Positions 53,309 through 62,584 are shown, counted from the first letter of the stretch. The stretch: 64,000 nt of DNA from Hyunsoonleella aestuarii (GCF_006148925.1 NZ_VAWB01000001.1:648001-712000), one strand, 5' to 3'. Program-made: numbers and translations. Notes: generated by a model from the sequence alone, not told the origin.

Positions 53309-53841
53309 TAATAATAAGGTGAAATCATAATATAAACAATAACACCTGTAACCGCCACATAAAGCCAAAGCGGAAAAGTGATTTTTGCTATTTTTTTATG
53401 CTTTTCAATATTGTTCGTGATAGCTCTAACATAAGTAATCAAGACAAAGGGTATTACCGCTATGGACAACGCAATATGTGTTAGTAATATGAAGTAATAA
53501 ATATATTTTACAGCACCCTCTCCACCAAACTTTGTAGAATCACTCGTCATGTGATAAGCAACATACATAATTAAAAACAAGGCGGAACACCAAATGGCAG
53601 TGGTCATTAAATTCTCATGCAATACAATTTTTTTGTTCTTAATAGCTATGAAGGCAAGAACCAAAATAACAGCTGTTAAGCCATTTATTGTTGCATAAAT
53701 TGGTGGCAAAAAGCTTAGAGGCTCAACATTTGGAATTTTTATTCCAAATAAGGCCGCTACAACAATAGGTATAACTACAGATAAAACAACAATTAATTTG
53801 TTATACTTCTTTTCGTTTAGTATTTGTTTAGAATCACTCAT
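53308..53841 (-). CDS. DUF420 membrane protein
   Basis: A 177-residue protein with about five hydrophobic segments, matching DUF420 (MTTAIWCSALFLIMYVAYHM, YFILLTHIALSIAVIPFVL). Histidines within the helices recall the heme-binding CtaG/COX15-type folds, and the family is often beside oxidase genes. It overlaps the SCO gene by eight bases. Function unproven. Confidence 0.87.
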   Translation of the reverse strand: MSDSKQILNEKKYNKLIVVLSVVIPIVVAALFGIKIPNVEPLSFLPPIYATINGLTAVILVLAFIAIKNKKIVLHENLMTTAIWCSALFLIMYVAYHMTSDSTKFGGEGAVKYIYYFILLTHIALSIAVIPFVLITYVRAITNNIEKHKKIAKITFPLWLYVAVTGVIVYIMISPYY

Positions 53842-54580
53842 TAAGCAATATTTTAATATCCTCTTTTAAGGCCGATATTTGTTCTTTCACTCCCTCGTCC
53901 GTCACACGTTCTTCTTCAGAAACAATACCTCTGTAATATATTATCGGGTTTCCGAATTCATCCTTTCTTGAACGAATAAAGCCATTTTTATCTATTAAAG
54001 CGAAATTTCCAGAATGCTCAAAACCGCCTTCCACATCTTTATTTTCTGCTGTATAAATATAAAACCCTTCGTTTGCTAGTTTATATATATCCTCTTGTTC
54101 ACCAGTTAAAAAATGCCAATTAGGATTTGAAATTCCGTAGTGTTCTGCATAATTTTTTAGAATTTCTGGAGTGTCGTACTCTGGATTTATAGTAAAAGAT
54201 GCCACCCCAAAATTATCTAAACCCTGAAACGTACTTTCAATTTGAACCAAGTTAGCATTCATTTTTGGGCAGATAGTTGGGCAGGTGGTAAAAAAGAATT
54301 CTACGAGATAAACTTTACCTATATAATCCTGATTAGTTATAGTTTTACCATCTTGATTTGTAAAGCTGAAAGTTGGAACTTTTCGTTTTTCACCGTTATT
54401 TTCTATAAAAATTAAATCAGTGGATTCAGTTTTATTATTATCAGCAAAATCGGTTCTACTCTCTTGACGAGAAATATCATCATTAGATATCCTATCTATA
54501 ATTCTTGGAATGAAAATGATTCCAAAAACTAAAATTATGAATGATACACCGATATATGAATAATTCGTTTTCTTACTCAT
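53834..54580 (-). CDS. SCO1/SenC copper chaperone
   Basis: A 248-residue membrane-anchored thioredoxin-fold protein. The CuA-loading site is intact: Cys100 and Cys104 in TTCPTICPKM and His189 in FEHSGNF. An N-terminal anchor spans ~10-26. It delivers copper to oxidase subunit II or protects its thiols. It overlaps the upstream gene by eight bases and shares fold landmarks with it. Confidence 0.93.
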   Translation of the reverse strand: MSKKTNYSYIGVSFIILVFGIIFIPRIIDRISNDDISRQESRTDFADNNKTESTDLIFIENNGEKRKVPTFSFTNQDGKTITNQDYIGKVYLVEFFFTTCPTICPKMNANLVQIESTFQGLDNFGVASFTINPEYDTPEILKNYAEHYGISNPNWHFLTGEQEDIYKLANEGFYIYTAENKDVEGGFEHSGNFALIDKNGFIRSRKDEFGNPIIYYRGIVSEEERVTDEGVKEQISALKEDIKILLNE

Positions 54581-55292
54581 TACTTTCAGATTTTAAATCG
54601 CTAGCTCTTCTAATGTCAGAATTAAACTCCCCTTTACGTTTTTGACGATACTCCGTAAAAATTATGCGTAAGTCGTCACTCATTTTATTTTTAATTTCCG
54701 AAACTTCAATACAATTATAACTTAATAAAGGATATATTGGTTTATTCTTTTCAATTTCATTGTCTGTTCTATCATCAATTCGACCTCTTTGATTCAAGTC
54801 TTTATCAATAATAAAAACCATATCCGAGCTTAAATCCTCTGCTAAACTATTTTTACTTTTTAAGCTGTAAAAGACCCTTTTTACTTCTTTATCTGTTCCG
54901 AAAACAAAGTGCCAAAATCTAATATCTTCGTATGAGCTAATTTCACCTTTAAGTTCTCCTACAGCTTCTTCCGTCCCTTGTGGCATAACAATAACAATTT
55001 GAAAACGTTTAAAGCCTTTAAATTTATCGTAAATCAGCTCCTTTAAATTTAAGGCAGTGATAGATTTGGAAATTGGGTTTTTACCAAAAAAACCAACAAC
55101 AGAAATGTGTTCTTTTAATAGAATCTTGTCTTTAGAAGCCGAATTAAAAGTATCAATTTCTTTAACCTTGTCATTGACTATATCCAAAGGCTCATAATTG
55201 TGTGTGGCAGGATATAAAAACAATAAAAAAGTGACTGGAAGAAAGAATAAAATCCCTAAAACAATATATCTACTTACTTTCTTATAATTCAT
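54573..55292 (-). CDS. SCO-like membrane-anchored protein lacking all copper ligands
   Basis: A 239-residue protein with an N-terminal anchor (YIVLGILFFLPVTFLLFLYP). By eye it aligns with the SCO protein encoded next: FFGKNPISKS stands where SCO has FFTTCPTICP, with Pro73 aligned to Pro101, but Asn72 and Lys76 replacing the two cysteines. Exactly 54 residues after that proline both have WHF (Trp127; SCO Trp155), then FIIDK against ALIDK. The SCO His189 position is Ser155. A single unrelated cysteine remains. It may be an assembly factor that no longer binds copper. First gene of the SCO operon. Confidence 0.8.
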   Translation of the reverse strand: MNYKKVSRYIVLGILFFLPVTFLLFLYPATHNYEPLDIVNDKVKEIDTFNSASKDKILLKEHISVVGFFGKNPISKSITALNLKELIYDKFKGFKRFQIVIVMPQGTEEAVGELKGEISSYEDIRFWHFVFGTDKEVKRVFYSLKSKNSLAEDLSSDMVFIIDKDLNQRGRIDDRTDNEIEKNKPIYPLLSYNCIEVSEIKNKMSDDLRIIFTEYRQKRKGEFNSDIRRASDLKSESNE

Positions 55293-55330
55293 TCAAAAGG
55301 TGCGTTTCTTTTCAAATTTAATATGACGCA

Positions 55331-55361
55331 AAATTAAAAAAAGGCGGTTTAATAACCGCCT
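55331..55361 (-). terminator. Terminator of the oxidase subunit operon
   Basis: An 8-bp stem AGGCGGTT/AACCGCCT with loop TAAT. On the minus strand it is followed by TTTTTTAATTT. It separates subunit IV from the SCO operon. Confidence 0.82.
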
Positions 55362-55415
55362 AATCGTATCTATTTAACAAATCATTCAGCTTATAAAGCT
55401 ACCTCTGAAAATTTA

Positions 55416-55796
55416 TTAAAAATCTCTTTTTACAAACCCGTCTTTATAAACATCAAAAACGTATCCGCCTTCTTGTAACAATATAAATATCAAATAAAGA
55501 ATTAAGAATATAGCCGTCCAGACAACCATACGTCTTAACGCTTTTGTTTCATCTCGCATGTGCATGAAATCCCAAGTAATGTAATAGGCCTTAACAATTG
55601 TAAGAATAATAAATATCCAGTTTAAGATTTTCATGCCTAAAAACTTAGCCAATAAACCTTCTGGTTTATAAATACCTAAAACTACCTCGATAGCTGTTAC
55701 AATAGTAAGAAAGATTAAAACCCCCCAAATTTTTTGAGTATTTGATTTAAATTTTACTAAACCTCTAAATATTTCTAATTTATGTGCGTGTGCCAT
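55416..55796 (-). CDS. Cytochrome c oxidase subunit IV
   Basis: A 126-residue protein with three hydrophobic segments (IWGVLIFLTIVTAIEVVLGIY, ILNWIFIILTIVKAYYITWDFMHM, WTAIFLILYLIFILLQ), typical of the bacterial prokaryotic subunit IV/COX4 family. It is 21 bases after the longer subunit III gene. Length is normal. Confidence 0.9.
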   Translation of the reverse strand: MAHAHKLEIFRGLVKFKSNTQKIWGVLIFLTIVTAIEVVLGIYKPEGLLAKFLGMKILNWIFIILTIVKAYYITWDFMHMRDETKALRRMVVWTAIFLILYLIFILLQEGGYVFDVYKDGFVKRDF

Positions 55797-55817
55797 TTTA
55801 TAAATATAATTATCTTA

Positions 55818-56801
55818 TTAAACTAGGTAGAAGAATGTAAATACAAATACCCAAACCAAATCTACAAAGTGCCAGTATAAACCGACTTTTTCAACCATTT
55901 CGTAACTTTTACGTCTTTCATAGGTCCCTAAAATAACATTAAAGAAAATAATGATATTAATAACTACACCTGAAAATACGTGAAAACCGTGAAAACCAGT
56001 TATAAAGAAAAAGAAGTCTGCAAATAATGGTGAACCATATTCATTTACTTGTAAATTAGCACCTTCTACAACCAGTTTCCCGTTTTCTTTAATTTGTTTT
56101 AAAGACTCTTGTCTCGATAATACTGTTTTCTCTCCTTCTTCAGTTAATGTTTGTGTTCTAACCAAAACATTTTCATGAGATTCTAAACCATGAACCACCT
56201 CGTCTATGGTGTAAGTTGGTAATGTGCCTTCTGAAACAAACCATAAACCACTTTTACGCTGGTGTTGTGTTCTATCTGCATGAGCATCAGCAGTAACAAA
56301 ATCTCTTAACGCCACTCTATGACCTTCATTATCAACAAATTGCAAAATATTGCCACCTTTGGTTTGTACAGCTCCAAAATCACCTTTTATAAATGTAGCC
56401 CATTCCCATGCTTGAGATCCAACGAAAATTAAGCCTCCAATAATGGTTAAAAACATATACAAGGTAACTTTAGCTTTGTTTAAGTGATGTCCAGCATCAA
56501 CCGCTAATACCATAGTAACCGACGACATAATAAGTATAAATGTCATAAAAGCTACATAAATCATTGGTAGCTCCTGTCCATGTAAAAAAGGTACGTGTGT
56601 AAATACCTCATCTGCAATTGGCCATGAATCTATAAACTTAAATCTTGAAAAGCCATAGGCTGCTAAAAACCCTGAGAAAGTTAAAGCATCCGATACGATG
56701 AAAAACCACATCATCATTTTACCATAACTTGCATTAAGAGGTTTATTTCCCCCTCCCCAAGTTTTTCCTTCTGTTCCAGTATTTACAACTGTTGTACTCA
56801 T
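55818..56801 (-). CDS. Heme-copper oxidase subunit III with a large hydrophilic insert
   Basis: A 327-residue subunit III. Membrane helices with MMMWFFIVSDALTFSGFLAAY, GSQAWEWATFIKGDF, FFFFITGFHGFHVFSG and LYWHFVDLVWVFVF are present. Between the WEWATF and the FFITGFHG helices lies a charged stretch of about 110 residues (~142-255) that ordinary subunit III lacks. It should lie on one membrane face. It may be the variant used with a cbb3-like or alternative complex in this family; I cannot tell which oxidase. Confidence 0.9.
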   Translation of the reverse strand: MSTTVVNTGTEGKTWGGGNKPLNASYGKMMMWFFIVSDALTFSGFLAAYGFSRFKFIDSWPIADEVFTHVPFLHGQELPMIYVAFMTFILIMSSVTMVLAVDAGHHLNKAKVTLYMFLTIIGGLIFVGSQAWEWATFIKGDFGAVQTKGGNILQFVDNEGHRVALRDFVTADAHADRTQHQRKSGLWFVSEGTLPTYTIDEVVHGLESHENVLVRTQTLTEEGEKTVLSRQESLKQIKENGKLVVEGANLQVNEYGSPLFADFFFFITGFHGFHVFSGVVINIIIFFNVILGTYERRKSYEMVEKVGLYWHFVDLVWVFVFTFFYLV

Positions 56802-56938
56802 ATATAATGGTTGTTATTTAAAAGTTGCACAAAAATAATCATTTTATTTATCTAAAGAAACATCCTGCTGTAAATTATAGAGACTCTAAATAAAAGTGCA
56901 TTAAGATGTTACTTCAGACGTATAAAAAACAATAAAAA

Positions 56939-57520
56939 CTATCTAAAAAAATATAAAAATAAAAAGAGTAATACCCAAAGGGCATCTAGAAAATGCCAAA
57001 AGGTAGCTGCCAGTTCAAACCCCAGCATACTAGAAGGTGTATACTTTTGTTTAAAATGATTATAAATTACTACCAATAAACAAATTAAGCCCACTGCAAC
57101 ATGCAGAATATGCATAAATGCGATTACAAATATAAAAGTCATCGTTATATTACTAGTCGGTCCAGTAAAATGATAACCATCACCAATTATTTCATTAAAT
57201 CCTAAAAACTGATTATAAATAAATGCTAATCCTAATAAAAGTGTTACTAATAAAAAGGCTGAAGCCTGACTTCTATTATTGTTTTTCAAAGCTTTTCCAG
57301 CAAGTATAAATGTAAAACTACTTATTACTATAATTAATAGGCTAATCAAAAATGCGTTAGGTAAATCAAAATCCTTTAACCAATCTGGTCTCGATTTACT
57401 TACGATATACGCACTAGTCCATCCTGCAAACGACATTATTAATGAAATAATCCCGAACCAAAGCATCATCTTTTTTGCTCTGCTATTCTTTTCCTCTGAT
57501 GTACCTTGAGTTAAATCCAT
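56939..57520 (-). CDS. Heme-copper oxidase subunit III (short copy)
   Basis: A 193-residue subunit III with five hydrophobic segments, ending AATFWHFLDALWVLLFLFLYFF. It lacks the insert of the 327-residue copy. Two subunit III genes in tandem are common in Flavobacteriaceae. It starts six bases after ctaB. Confidence 0.92.
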   Translation of the reverse strand: MDLTQGTSEEKNSRAKKMMLWFGIISLIMSFAGWTSAYIVSKSRPDWLKDFDLPNAFLISLLIIVISSFTFILAGKALKNNNRSQASAFLLVTLLLGLAFIYNQFLGFNEIIGDGYHFTGPTSNITMTFIFVIAFMHILHVAVGLICLLVVIYNHFKQKYTPSSMLGFELAATFWHFLDALWVLLFLFLYFFR

Positions 57521-57526
57521 AAACTA

Positions 57527-58459
57527 TTACCTAATAAATTTATCTATTACATATACGATTTGAACTAGTGAAATATAGGACACACTCACCAGCATTAATT
57601 GCTTTGCCGCTTTTTCGGTCATTAACCTAAATAATCTTATGGCATAATACAACATCCACAACCCTAAAAGTAAAACAACAACCCCTGATACAATCGATAA
57701 CTCTAACTTTCCAGTAAAACCAAAAACTGGAATTACAGAAACGATTAACGTCCAAATAGTATACATAATGGTTTGAACAGCTGTTCCTTTATCTTGCTTT
57801 CCAGTAGGTAGCATAAAGAATCCGCCTTTTTTGTAATCTTCAAATAAAAACCAACCAATGGCCCAAAAATGAGGAAATTGCCAAAAGAATTGCAATGCAA
57901 ACAGAGTTCCAGGCTCAATGCCAAAATCATCAGTTGCAGCTACCCAACCAAGCATAAAGGGAATGGCTCCAGGAATGGCTCCAACAAAAACAGCCAGCGG
58001 TGTTTTTGTTTTTAACGGGGTATAAACGCAAGTGTAAAGGAATATTGAAATAGCACCAAACATAGCGGTTTGCTTATTGATGTTGTAAAGAATAATAATC
58101 CCTAAAAGCGTAAATACTGTTGCAATAATAAATGCCGTTTTAATAGACATACGACCTGCAGGAATTGGCCTGTTCTTAGTGCGACTCATCAATGCATCTA
58201 AATCTTTTTCAATAATCTGGTTAAAAGCATTTGACGCTCCTACCATAAAATAACCTCCAAGACCTAGCAACAATAGTGTTTTAAAATCTATGGTTTCTAC
58301 GCCCAATAAATATCCTGCTAATGATGAAAAAACAACACTAAGAGCGAGTCGCATTTTAGTGATTTCCTTAAAATCTGAAATCACTGATGGTATTGCTAAT
58401 GAAGATTTTGAATAACTCAATGTTCTATTTGCTTGATCGCTTTCCAATTGCGAGTGCAA
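57527..58459 (-). CDS. ctaB: Protoheme IX farnesyltransferase
   Basis: A 310-residue UbiA-family enzyme making heme O. The aspartate-rich motifs NAFNQIIEKDLDALMSRTKNRP and the second QFPHFWAIGWFLFEDYKKGGFFMLP are intact, with about eight membrane segments. The frame opens with TTG at 58459, but a -7 box overlaps that codon, so the true start is probably further in (TTG at 58420 would give a typical N-terminus). First gene of the oxidase operon. Confidence 0.94.
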   Translation of the reverse strand: MHSQLESDQANRTLSYSKSSLAIPSVISDFKEITKMRLALSVVFSSLAGYLLGVETIDFKTLLLLGLGGYFMVGASNAFNQIIEKDLDALMSRTKNRPIPAGRMSIKTAFIIATVFTLLGIIILYNINKQTAMFGAISIFLYTCVYTPLKTKTPLAVFVGAIPGAIPFMLGWVAATDDFGIEPGTLFALQFFWQFPHFWAIGWFLFEDYKKGGFFMLPTGKQDKGTAVQTIMYTIWTLIVSVIPVFGFTGKLELSIVSGVVVLLLGLWMLYYAIRLFRLMTEKAAKQLMLVSVSYISLVQIVYVIDKFIR

Positions 58460-58464
58460 AGATA
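58457..58464 (-). promoter_or_regulatory. Predicted -7 box (TATCTTTG) overlapping the ctaB 5' end
   Basis: On the minus strand TATCTTTG matches TAnnTTTG. It covers the most upstream possible start codon, which implies that transcription starts near 58450 and translation begins downstream. Confidence 0.5.
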
Positions 58465-58569
58465 CTTTATTACAGCATTTTGAGCAATGGTTTTCAGGTG
58501 TAATTTTATTCTAGATTCTGAAATAAAAAGTCGTATTTTTATTAAATATAACCTTGAATACCATTCGTT

Positions 58570-59433
58570 ATGCAATGCCATAAAACACTTTCACTGTTTC
58601 TAACATTAGGTTTAATAATCTCAAGCTGTGCTCAAAAAAATGAGGTAATTATAAAAACACATCAACTTACTGAAACAATTTTTATGCTAGAAGGTAGAGG
58701 TGGTAACATAGGCATATCGATTGGCAGAGATGGGGTGTTTATGATTGACAGCCAATTTGCACCATTAATTCCCAAAATACATGATGCCATAAAAGCACTA
58801 AGCGATAAACCCATATCTTTTTTAGCGAACACCCATCACCATGGAGACCATACTGGTGGTAATGAAAATATTTCAAACCTTGGGGCCAATATTATTGCAC
58901 ACGATAATGTATATAACCGCATAAAAAACAATGCAAAGCAGGGTAATAATGCTTTACCTACTATCACTTTTAATGATAAATTAAGTCTCTACATTAACGG
59001 TGAGCAGGTTATGGCCATACATTTCGATAATGCCCATACAGATGGTGATATTATGCTCTATTTTACAGAAAGTAATGTATTGCATACAGGAGATGTTTTC
59101 TTCCATAACCGTTATCCTTACATCGATTTAAATTCTGGTGGAAGTATTGATGGCTACATAGGTGCTGTAAAAAAGATATTAATGTTAATTGACGAAGAAA
59201 CTAAAATTATACCGGGACACGGAAATATTTCAAATAAAAAAGAATACTTAACTTTTTTAACAATGCTTCAAGATTTGAGAGGGAAGGTATTAACTGAAAT
59301 TAAAAAAGGTAAAACTGAAGATGAAGTAGCCGCTGATACATCCCTATCAAAAACTTATGATGATTTGGGTTACAGTTGGGGTTTTATTAATTCTGAAAAA
59401 TTTAGAAGAACGGTTTATAAGAGTTTGAATTAA
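58570..59433 (+). CDS. Metallo-beta-lactamase-fold lipoprotein
   Basis: A 287-residue protein with a lipobox at Cys20 (ISSC). The metal site motif reads NTHHHGDHTGG, followed by a His in HFDNAHTDGD and the C-terminal IPGHGN. This places it in the B3-like/quorum or alkylsulfatase-type MBL branch. Beta-lactam resistance should not be assumed. It is exported, lipidated and transcribed divergently from ctaB, with its own terminator. Confidence 0.87.
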   Translation: MQCHKTLSLFLTLGLIISSCAQKNEVIIKTHQLTETIFMLEGRGGNIGISIGRDGVFMIDSQFAPLIPKIHDAIKALSDKPISFLANTHHHGDHTGGNENISNLGANIIAHDNVYNRIKNNAKQGNNALPTITFNDKLSLYINGEQVMAIHFDNAHTDGDIMLYFTESNVLHTGDVFFHNRYPYIDLNSGGSIDGYIGAVKKILMLIDEETKIIPGHGNISNKKEYLTFLTMLQDLRGKVLTEIKKGKTEDEVAADTSLSKTYDDLGYSWGFINSEKFRRTVYKSLN

Positions 59434-59445
59434 AGTAATTAAGAA

Positions 59446-59484
59446 AGTGTTAGATGCTGAAACGAGTTCAGCATACGCTTTTTG
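59446..59484 (+). terminator. Terminator of the metallo-beta-lactamase gene
   Basis: An 8-bp stem ATGCTGAA/TTCAGCAT with a 5-base loop, extended by AGTGT/ACGCT beyond a three-base bulge, is followed by TTTT. Confidence 0.75.
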
Positions 59485-59487
59485 TTA

Positions 59488-61587
59488 TCAAAAGTCAAAA
59501 TACCAATTAAATAAGTCGGTTCTAATGCCAAAATTAAACCATAAAGTATCACTTTTAAACGTTGAAGCTGATGTAACATCTGGGTTAAAATTTCTAAATG
59601 TAATGTCGGTAAATATTTTAAGGTTGGATGCAGGGTTAATTAAATAACCTGCTTGTAAATTCCCATAAAAAGTATTTGTCTTAATCCCTTGCGCTACCTC
59701 TACACCGGTATCAAAAGGTCTTTCATTATAATTTCGGTATATATCACCACCATAACTAAAATTATCAGTGCCGTTATTAAAATCTAACCCGCGCGTTCCA
59801 AAAATAATTCTAGCATCTGCAAACCATCGGTTATAATGATATCTTCCTATCAACACCACTTCACTAAAATTAGCACCCCATAAATGCGCCATAGATTGGT
59901 TGTTATGCGCATAATTTAATACAATGGTATTGTGAGAATAGGTATAAGGACGCACACGATTATACTCCAATTGCAATAAAAGGTTATTTACTTTAAACGC
60001 ATTATAATATTTTACTCCTAATTGATAACCATATTTATTTTTCCAACTTTTTTCACCCCCTTTAATATCATTAAGTGAAAATTCGTCCAAAATAAATTGA
60101 CTGTAGGCATATATATTATCTTTGAATTTATATTTAGCCGAAGCTCCCAAAATAGCATTTCCTGCTCCTTGGCCTGTTTCAAATTCAATTGCTCGATAAA
60201 AAATAACTGGGTTTAAATAGTTAATATCGAAACCACGCTCGTTAGAGTTGGTCCACAAAACAGATTCAAAGAATCCTAAATTTAATCGTTTCGATACATT
60301 CCAACTTAAATAATGATTCGCCATGTACTTCGTTAAAAAGGCGCCATCTTCAGTTACCTCTGGTCTAACATCTCTAAGCCACATCCAAGTATTGGTATAT
60401 TTTATTTTCCAAAACTTCGTATTTAACTTTAAAAACGGTCTCGGACTAGACACATCACTCAAGAATAAAGAACGATAACCATCTCCAATAAAGTTTTTAC
60501 CATGCCCAAACTGAATGTTTATAAACTTTGCAGGACTATACGATAAATAAGCCTCTGCTACTGGATAATCGTAAGAATCACTTTTAAAACGTTTTGCAAT
60601 ACCGCGTCCTGGAATAATGGCCGGATCTGGCCCAAAAGCTTTTAAGCTTTCGGCATATTGATTAACATATTGTGCAAATCGACCTTGACTCTCAAAAACC
60701 GAGGTATAAAAATTAAAATTTTTACCTAGACCTCCTTGAACCAAAAAACCTCTTGTATTATTGTATGTAGAGTTGAATTCTGCTTCGGTATCTTTCCCTA
60801 CTTGTAAATCGAAAATAGGATCTATGGTGAACCAATAATCCTTTCCTTGTAATTGCACTAAATGTTCATTCCAAAGTTTTTTTCCAGCCCAAGTATTGGT
60901 TTCTCGTTTTAGCTTTTCCTTTTCAGCCTTAAAATCGTAATATTTTGATACGTCTTCATATACAAAGGGTTTAGATGCTGTATGGGTATTGGTTCCAATT
61001 AGGTTAATATTCCTATCGAATCGCGCATAATCACCATGCGTGAAAGGAATATTTAATTGACTAGAATATCTTTTATTATCAAACGGAACCAAAGTAGTAT
61101 TAACACTATCGAATTCTTGTTTTGCTTTTTGTTCTAGCTTTGAAATTTCGTTCTCCTTCACTAAATCTTGAGAAACCGCTTCCTGATTAACCAATGGTAT
61201 TTTAATTGGCATGGAATATTGCTTATACGTAGATCGTCCATTATAAGTGGCAGGTTTTACTTTTGGAAATATTGAAAATACACGTTTTGTTTCTTCTTTT
61301 AATTCGTTATAAATAGCATCCACATAAATTACCCGAAAAATACCTGCTGTATCTACTTCAAATAGCACTACAACCTCTCCTTTGTAACTTTCATCTAAAG
61401 CTTTTTGAGGCACTTTAAAGTTTTCATAGATACGCTTAAACACATTTTTATCAAAGCATTTTTGCAGTGAATCTATAGCTGTATTTTCGCAATCTGAAAA
61501 AACTGGAGGTTTTTCATTAAACGAAGAAGTTTGTGAGGAGGTTGTGTATTGAACTAAAAGTAGGAGTAGAACAATTAATCGCTTCAT
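59488..61587 (-). CDS. remB: RemB-like gliding outer-membrane protein with N-terminal TonB-type domain
   Basis: A 699-residue exported protein. After the signal peptide (VQYTTSSQ) residues ~28-135 look like a TonB C-terminal domain: PPVFSDCEN, LQKCFDKNVFKRIYENF, GEVVVLFEVDTAGIFRVIYV, FPKVKPATYNGRS. The remaining ~560 residues are a strand-rich barrel-like region (capsule-assembly/RemB type, e.g. SPAKFINIQFGHGKNFIGDGYRS). Gene order beside gcvH agrees with the flavobacterial sprA-gcvH-remB region as I recall it. RemB is needed for gliding on agar; the fused TonB-like domain is discussed as a finding. Confidence 0.72.
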   Translation of the reverse strand: MKRLIVLLLLLVQYTTSSQTSSFNEKPPVFSDCENTAIDSLQKCFDKNVFKRIYENFKVPQKALDESYKGEVVVLFEVDTAGIFRVIYVDAIYNELKEETKRVFSIFPKVKPATYNGRSTYKQYSMPIKIPLVNQEAVSQDLVKENEISKLEQKAKQEFDSVNTTLVPFDNKRYSSQLNIPFTHGDYARFDRNINLIGTNTHTASKPFVYEDVSKYYDFKAEKEKLKRETNTWAGKKLWNEHLVQLQGKDYWFTIDPIFDLQVGKDTEAEFNSTYNNTRGFLVQGGLGKNFNFYTSVFESQGRFAQYVNQYAESLKAFGPDPAIIPGRGIAKRFKSDSYDYPVAEAYLSYSPAKFINIQFGHGKNFIGDGYRSLFLSDVSSPRPFLKLNTKFWKIKYTNTWMWLRDVRPEVTEDGAFLTKYMANHYLSWNVSKRLNLGFFESVLWTNSNERGFDINYLNPVIFYRAIEFETGQGAGNAILGASAKYKFKDNIYAYSQFILDEFSLNDIKGGEKSWKNKYGYQLGVKYYNAFKVNNLLLQLEYNRVRPYTYSHNTIVLNYAHNNQSMAHLWGANFSEVVLIGRYHYNRWFADARIIFGTRGLDFNNGTDNFSYGGDIYRNYNERPFDTGVEVAQGIKTNTFYGNLQAGYLINPASNLKIFTDITFRNFNPDVTSASTFKSDTLWFNFGIRTDLFNWYFDF

Positions 61588-61647
61588 GTTATTTTGTTAG
61601 GCGTTGATTTTAAGGCGAAAGATACTATATTTTAGCAAAGTTACCAT

Positions 61648-61684
61648 TAAAAAAACCGCTATCGTTTTATTTCAATAACGGTTT
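61648..61684 (-). terminator. Terminator of the 261-residue tonB gene
   Basis: An AAACCG/CGGTTT stem with further internal pairs is followed on the minus strand by TTTTTTT (plus-strand AAAAAAA at 61648). Confidence 0.6.
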
Positions 61685-61709
61685 CTATGACTAAATAGTT
61701 TACTTAATT

Positions 61710-62495
61710 TTAATAATCAACTTGAAAAACAATGGGCAATGTATAAATTACACCTACGTTTTTATCGTGTTGCTTTCCTGGAGTCATTTTGGGTATTTTA
61801 TTGACAACACGTTCTGCCTCGTCATCTAACTTAGGATGTGGTGAACGTGATTTAATGTTTGTAACCTCTCCTGTCTTGTCAATTTCAAACTGAACGTCAA
61901 TTCTTTGCCTCCCGCTCAATCCATAGTCGCTTCCAATACTTGTATCGAATTTTCTTAAAATAAGCTTAGAAATTTTTTCAGACATACATTTTTTTCTATC
62001 ATCGTTATCCTTGTATTTTTCACAACCAGGATAAATTGGTGCATCTTGAATACTTATAAATGGCACTGGTGCATCGTCAGGAACATCAATCACTACAATA
62101 TCATCTGGATCAATTGGTGGGTTATCATCTATCACAGGATCATCAATTGTTGGTAATACAGGATTAAGCTCGGTGTCATTCGGAACAACTTCAAAATCCT
62201 TAGACTCTTTACTCTTTTTTTGTTCTATCGACTCTTCAAAAGTGGGTTTAATGGGTTTAATATTTAGAACATCAACATATTCGGGTTCAATTAATGGTGG
62301 TAACTCCATGTACTTTGGAATAGTCGTTGCAAAATTCATCTCAAATAACCCATAGATAAACAACAAACAGACAATTAAGCCGATTTGAAAATACAGGGTT
62401 GAGTTTTTTTGTAAATTCGCATCATGCTTTTGTGGCTTTTTCGCGATTTGCTCATTTTGGCGAATGAGTTCGCGAGACTTCTTAGAAGTGCTCAT
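61710..62495 (-). CDS. Energy transducer TonB (first copy)
   Basis: A 261-residue TonB. Basic cytosolic N-terminus, one anchor (TLYFQIGLIVCLLFIYGLFEM), an acidic and proline-containing linker, and a C-terminal TonB domain (~155-261) with IYPGCEKYKDNDDRKKCMSEKI and LSGRQRIDVQFEIDKTGEV ending LPIVFQVDY. The cysteine pair is typical of the Bacteroidota branch. It transfers proton-motive force to outer-membrane receptors. Confidence 0.9.
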   Translation of the reverse strand: MSTSKKSRELIRQNEQIAKKPQKHDANLQKNSTLYFQIGLIVCLLFIYGLFEMNFATTIPKYMELPPLIEPEYVDVLNIKPIKPTFEESIEQKKSKESKDFEVVPNDTELNPVLPTIDDPVIDDNPPIDPDDIVVIDVPDDAPVPFISIQDAPIYPGCEKYKDNDDRKKCMSEKISKLILRKFDTSIGSDYGLSGRQRIDVQFEIDKTGEVTNIKSRSPHPKLDDEAERVVNKIPKMTPGKQHDKNVGVIYTLPIVFQVDY

Positions 62496-62546
62496 AATAA
62501 TTATAGTTTAAATGTTAATATTTTGATAAAATCACAATAAGCATAC

Positions 62547-62584
62547 CAAAAAGAAATCCCGTTACAAATATTGTAACGGGATTT
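62547..62584 (-). terminator. Terminator of the 240-residue tonB gene
   Basis: A 13-bp stem (arm AAATCCCGTTACA) with a 5-base loop; the minus strand continues CTTTTTGG. Confidence 0.78.

Noticed and set aside
53309-53368. 20-residue N-terminal extension of the CxxC microprotein
   Set aside because: It merely reads through the DUF420 gene in another frame; the ATG at 53308 gives a proper signal peptide and TAATG coupling.
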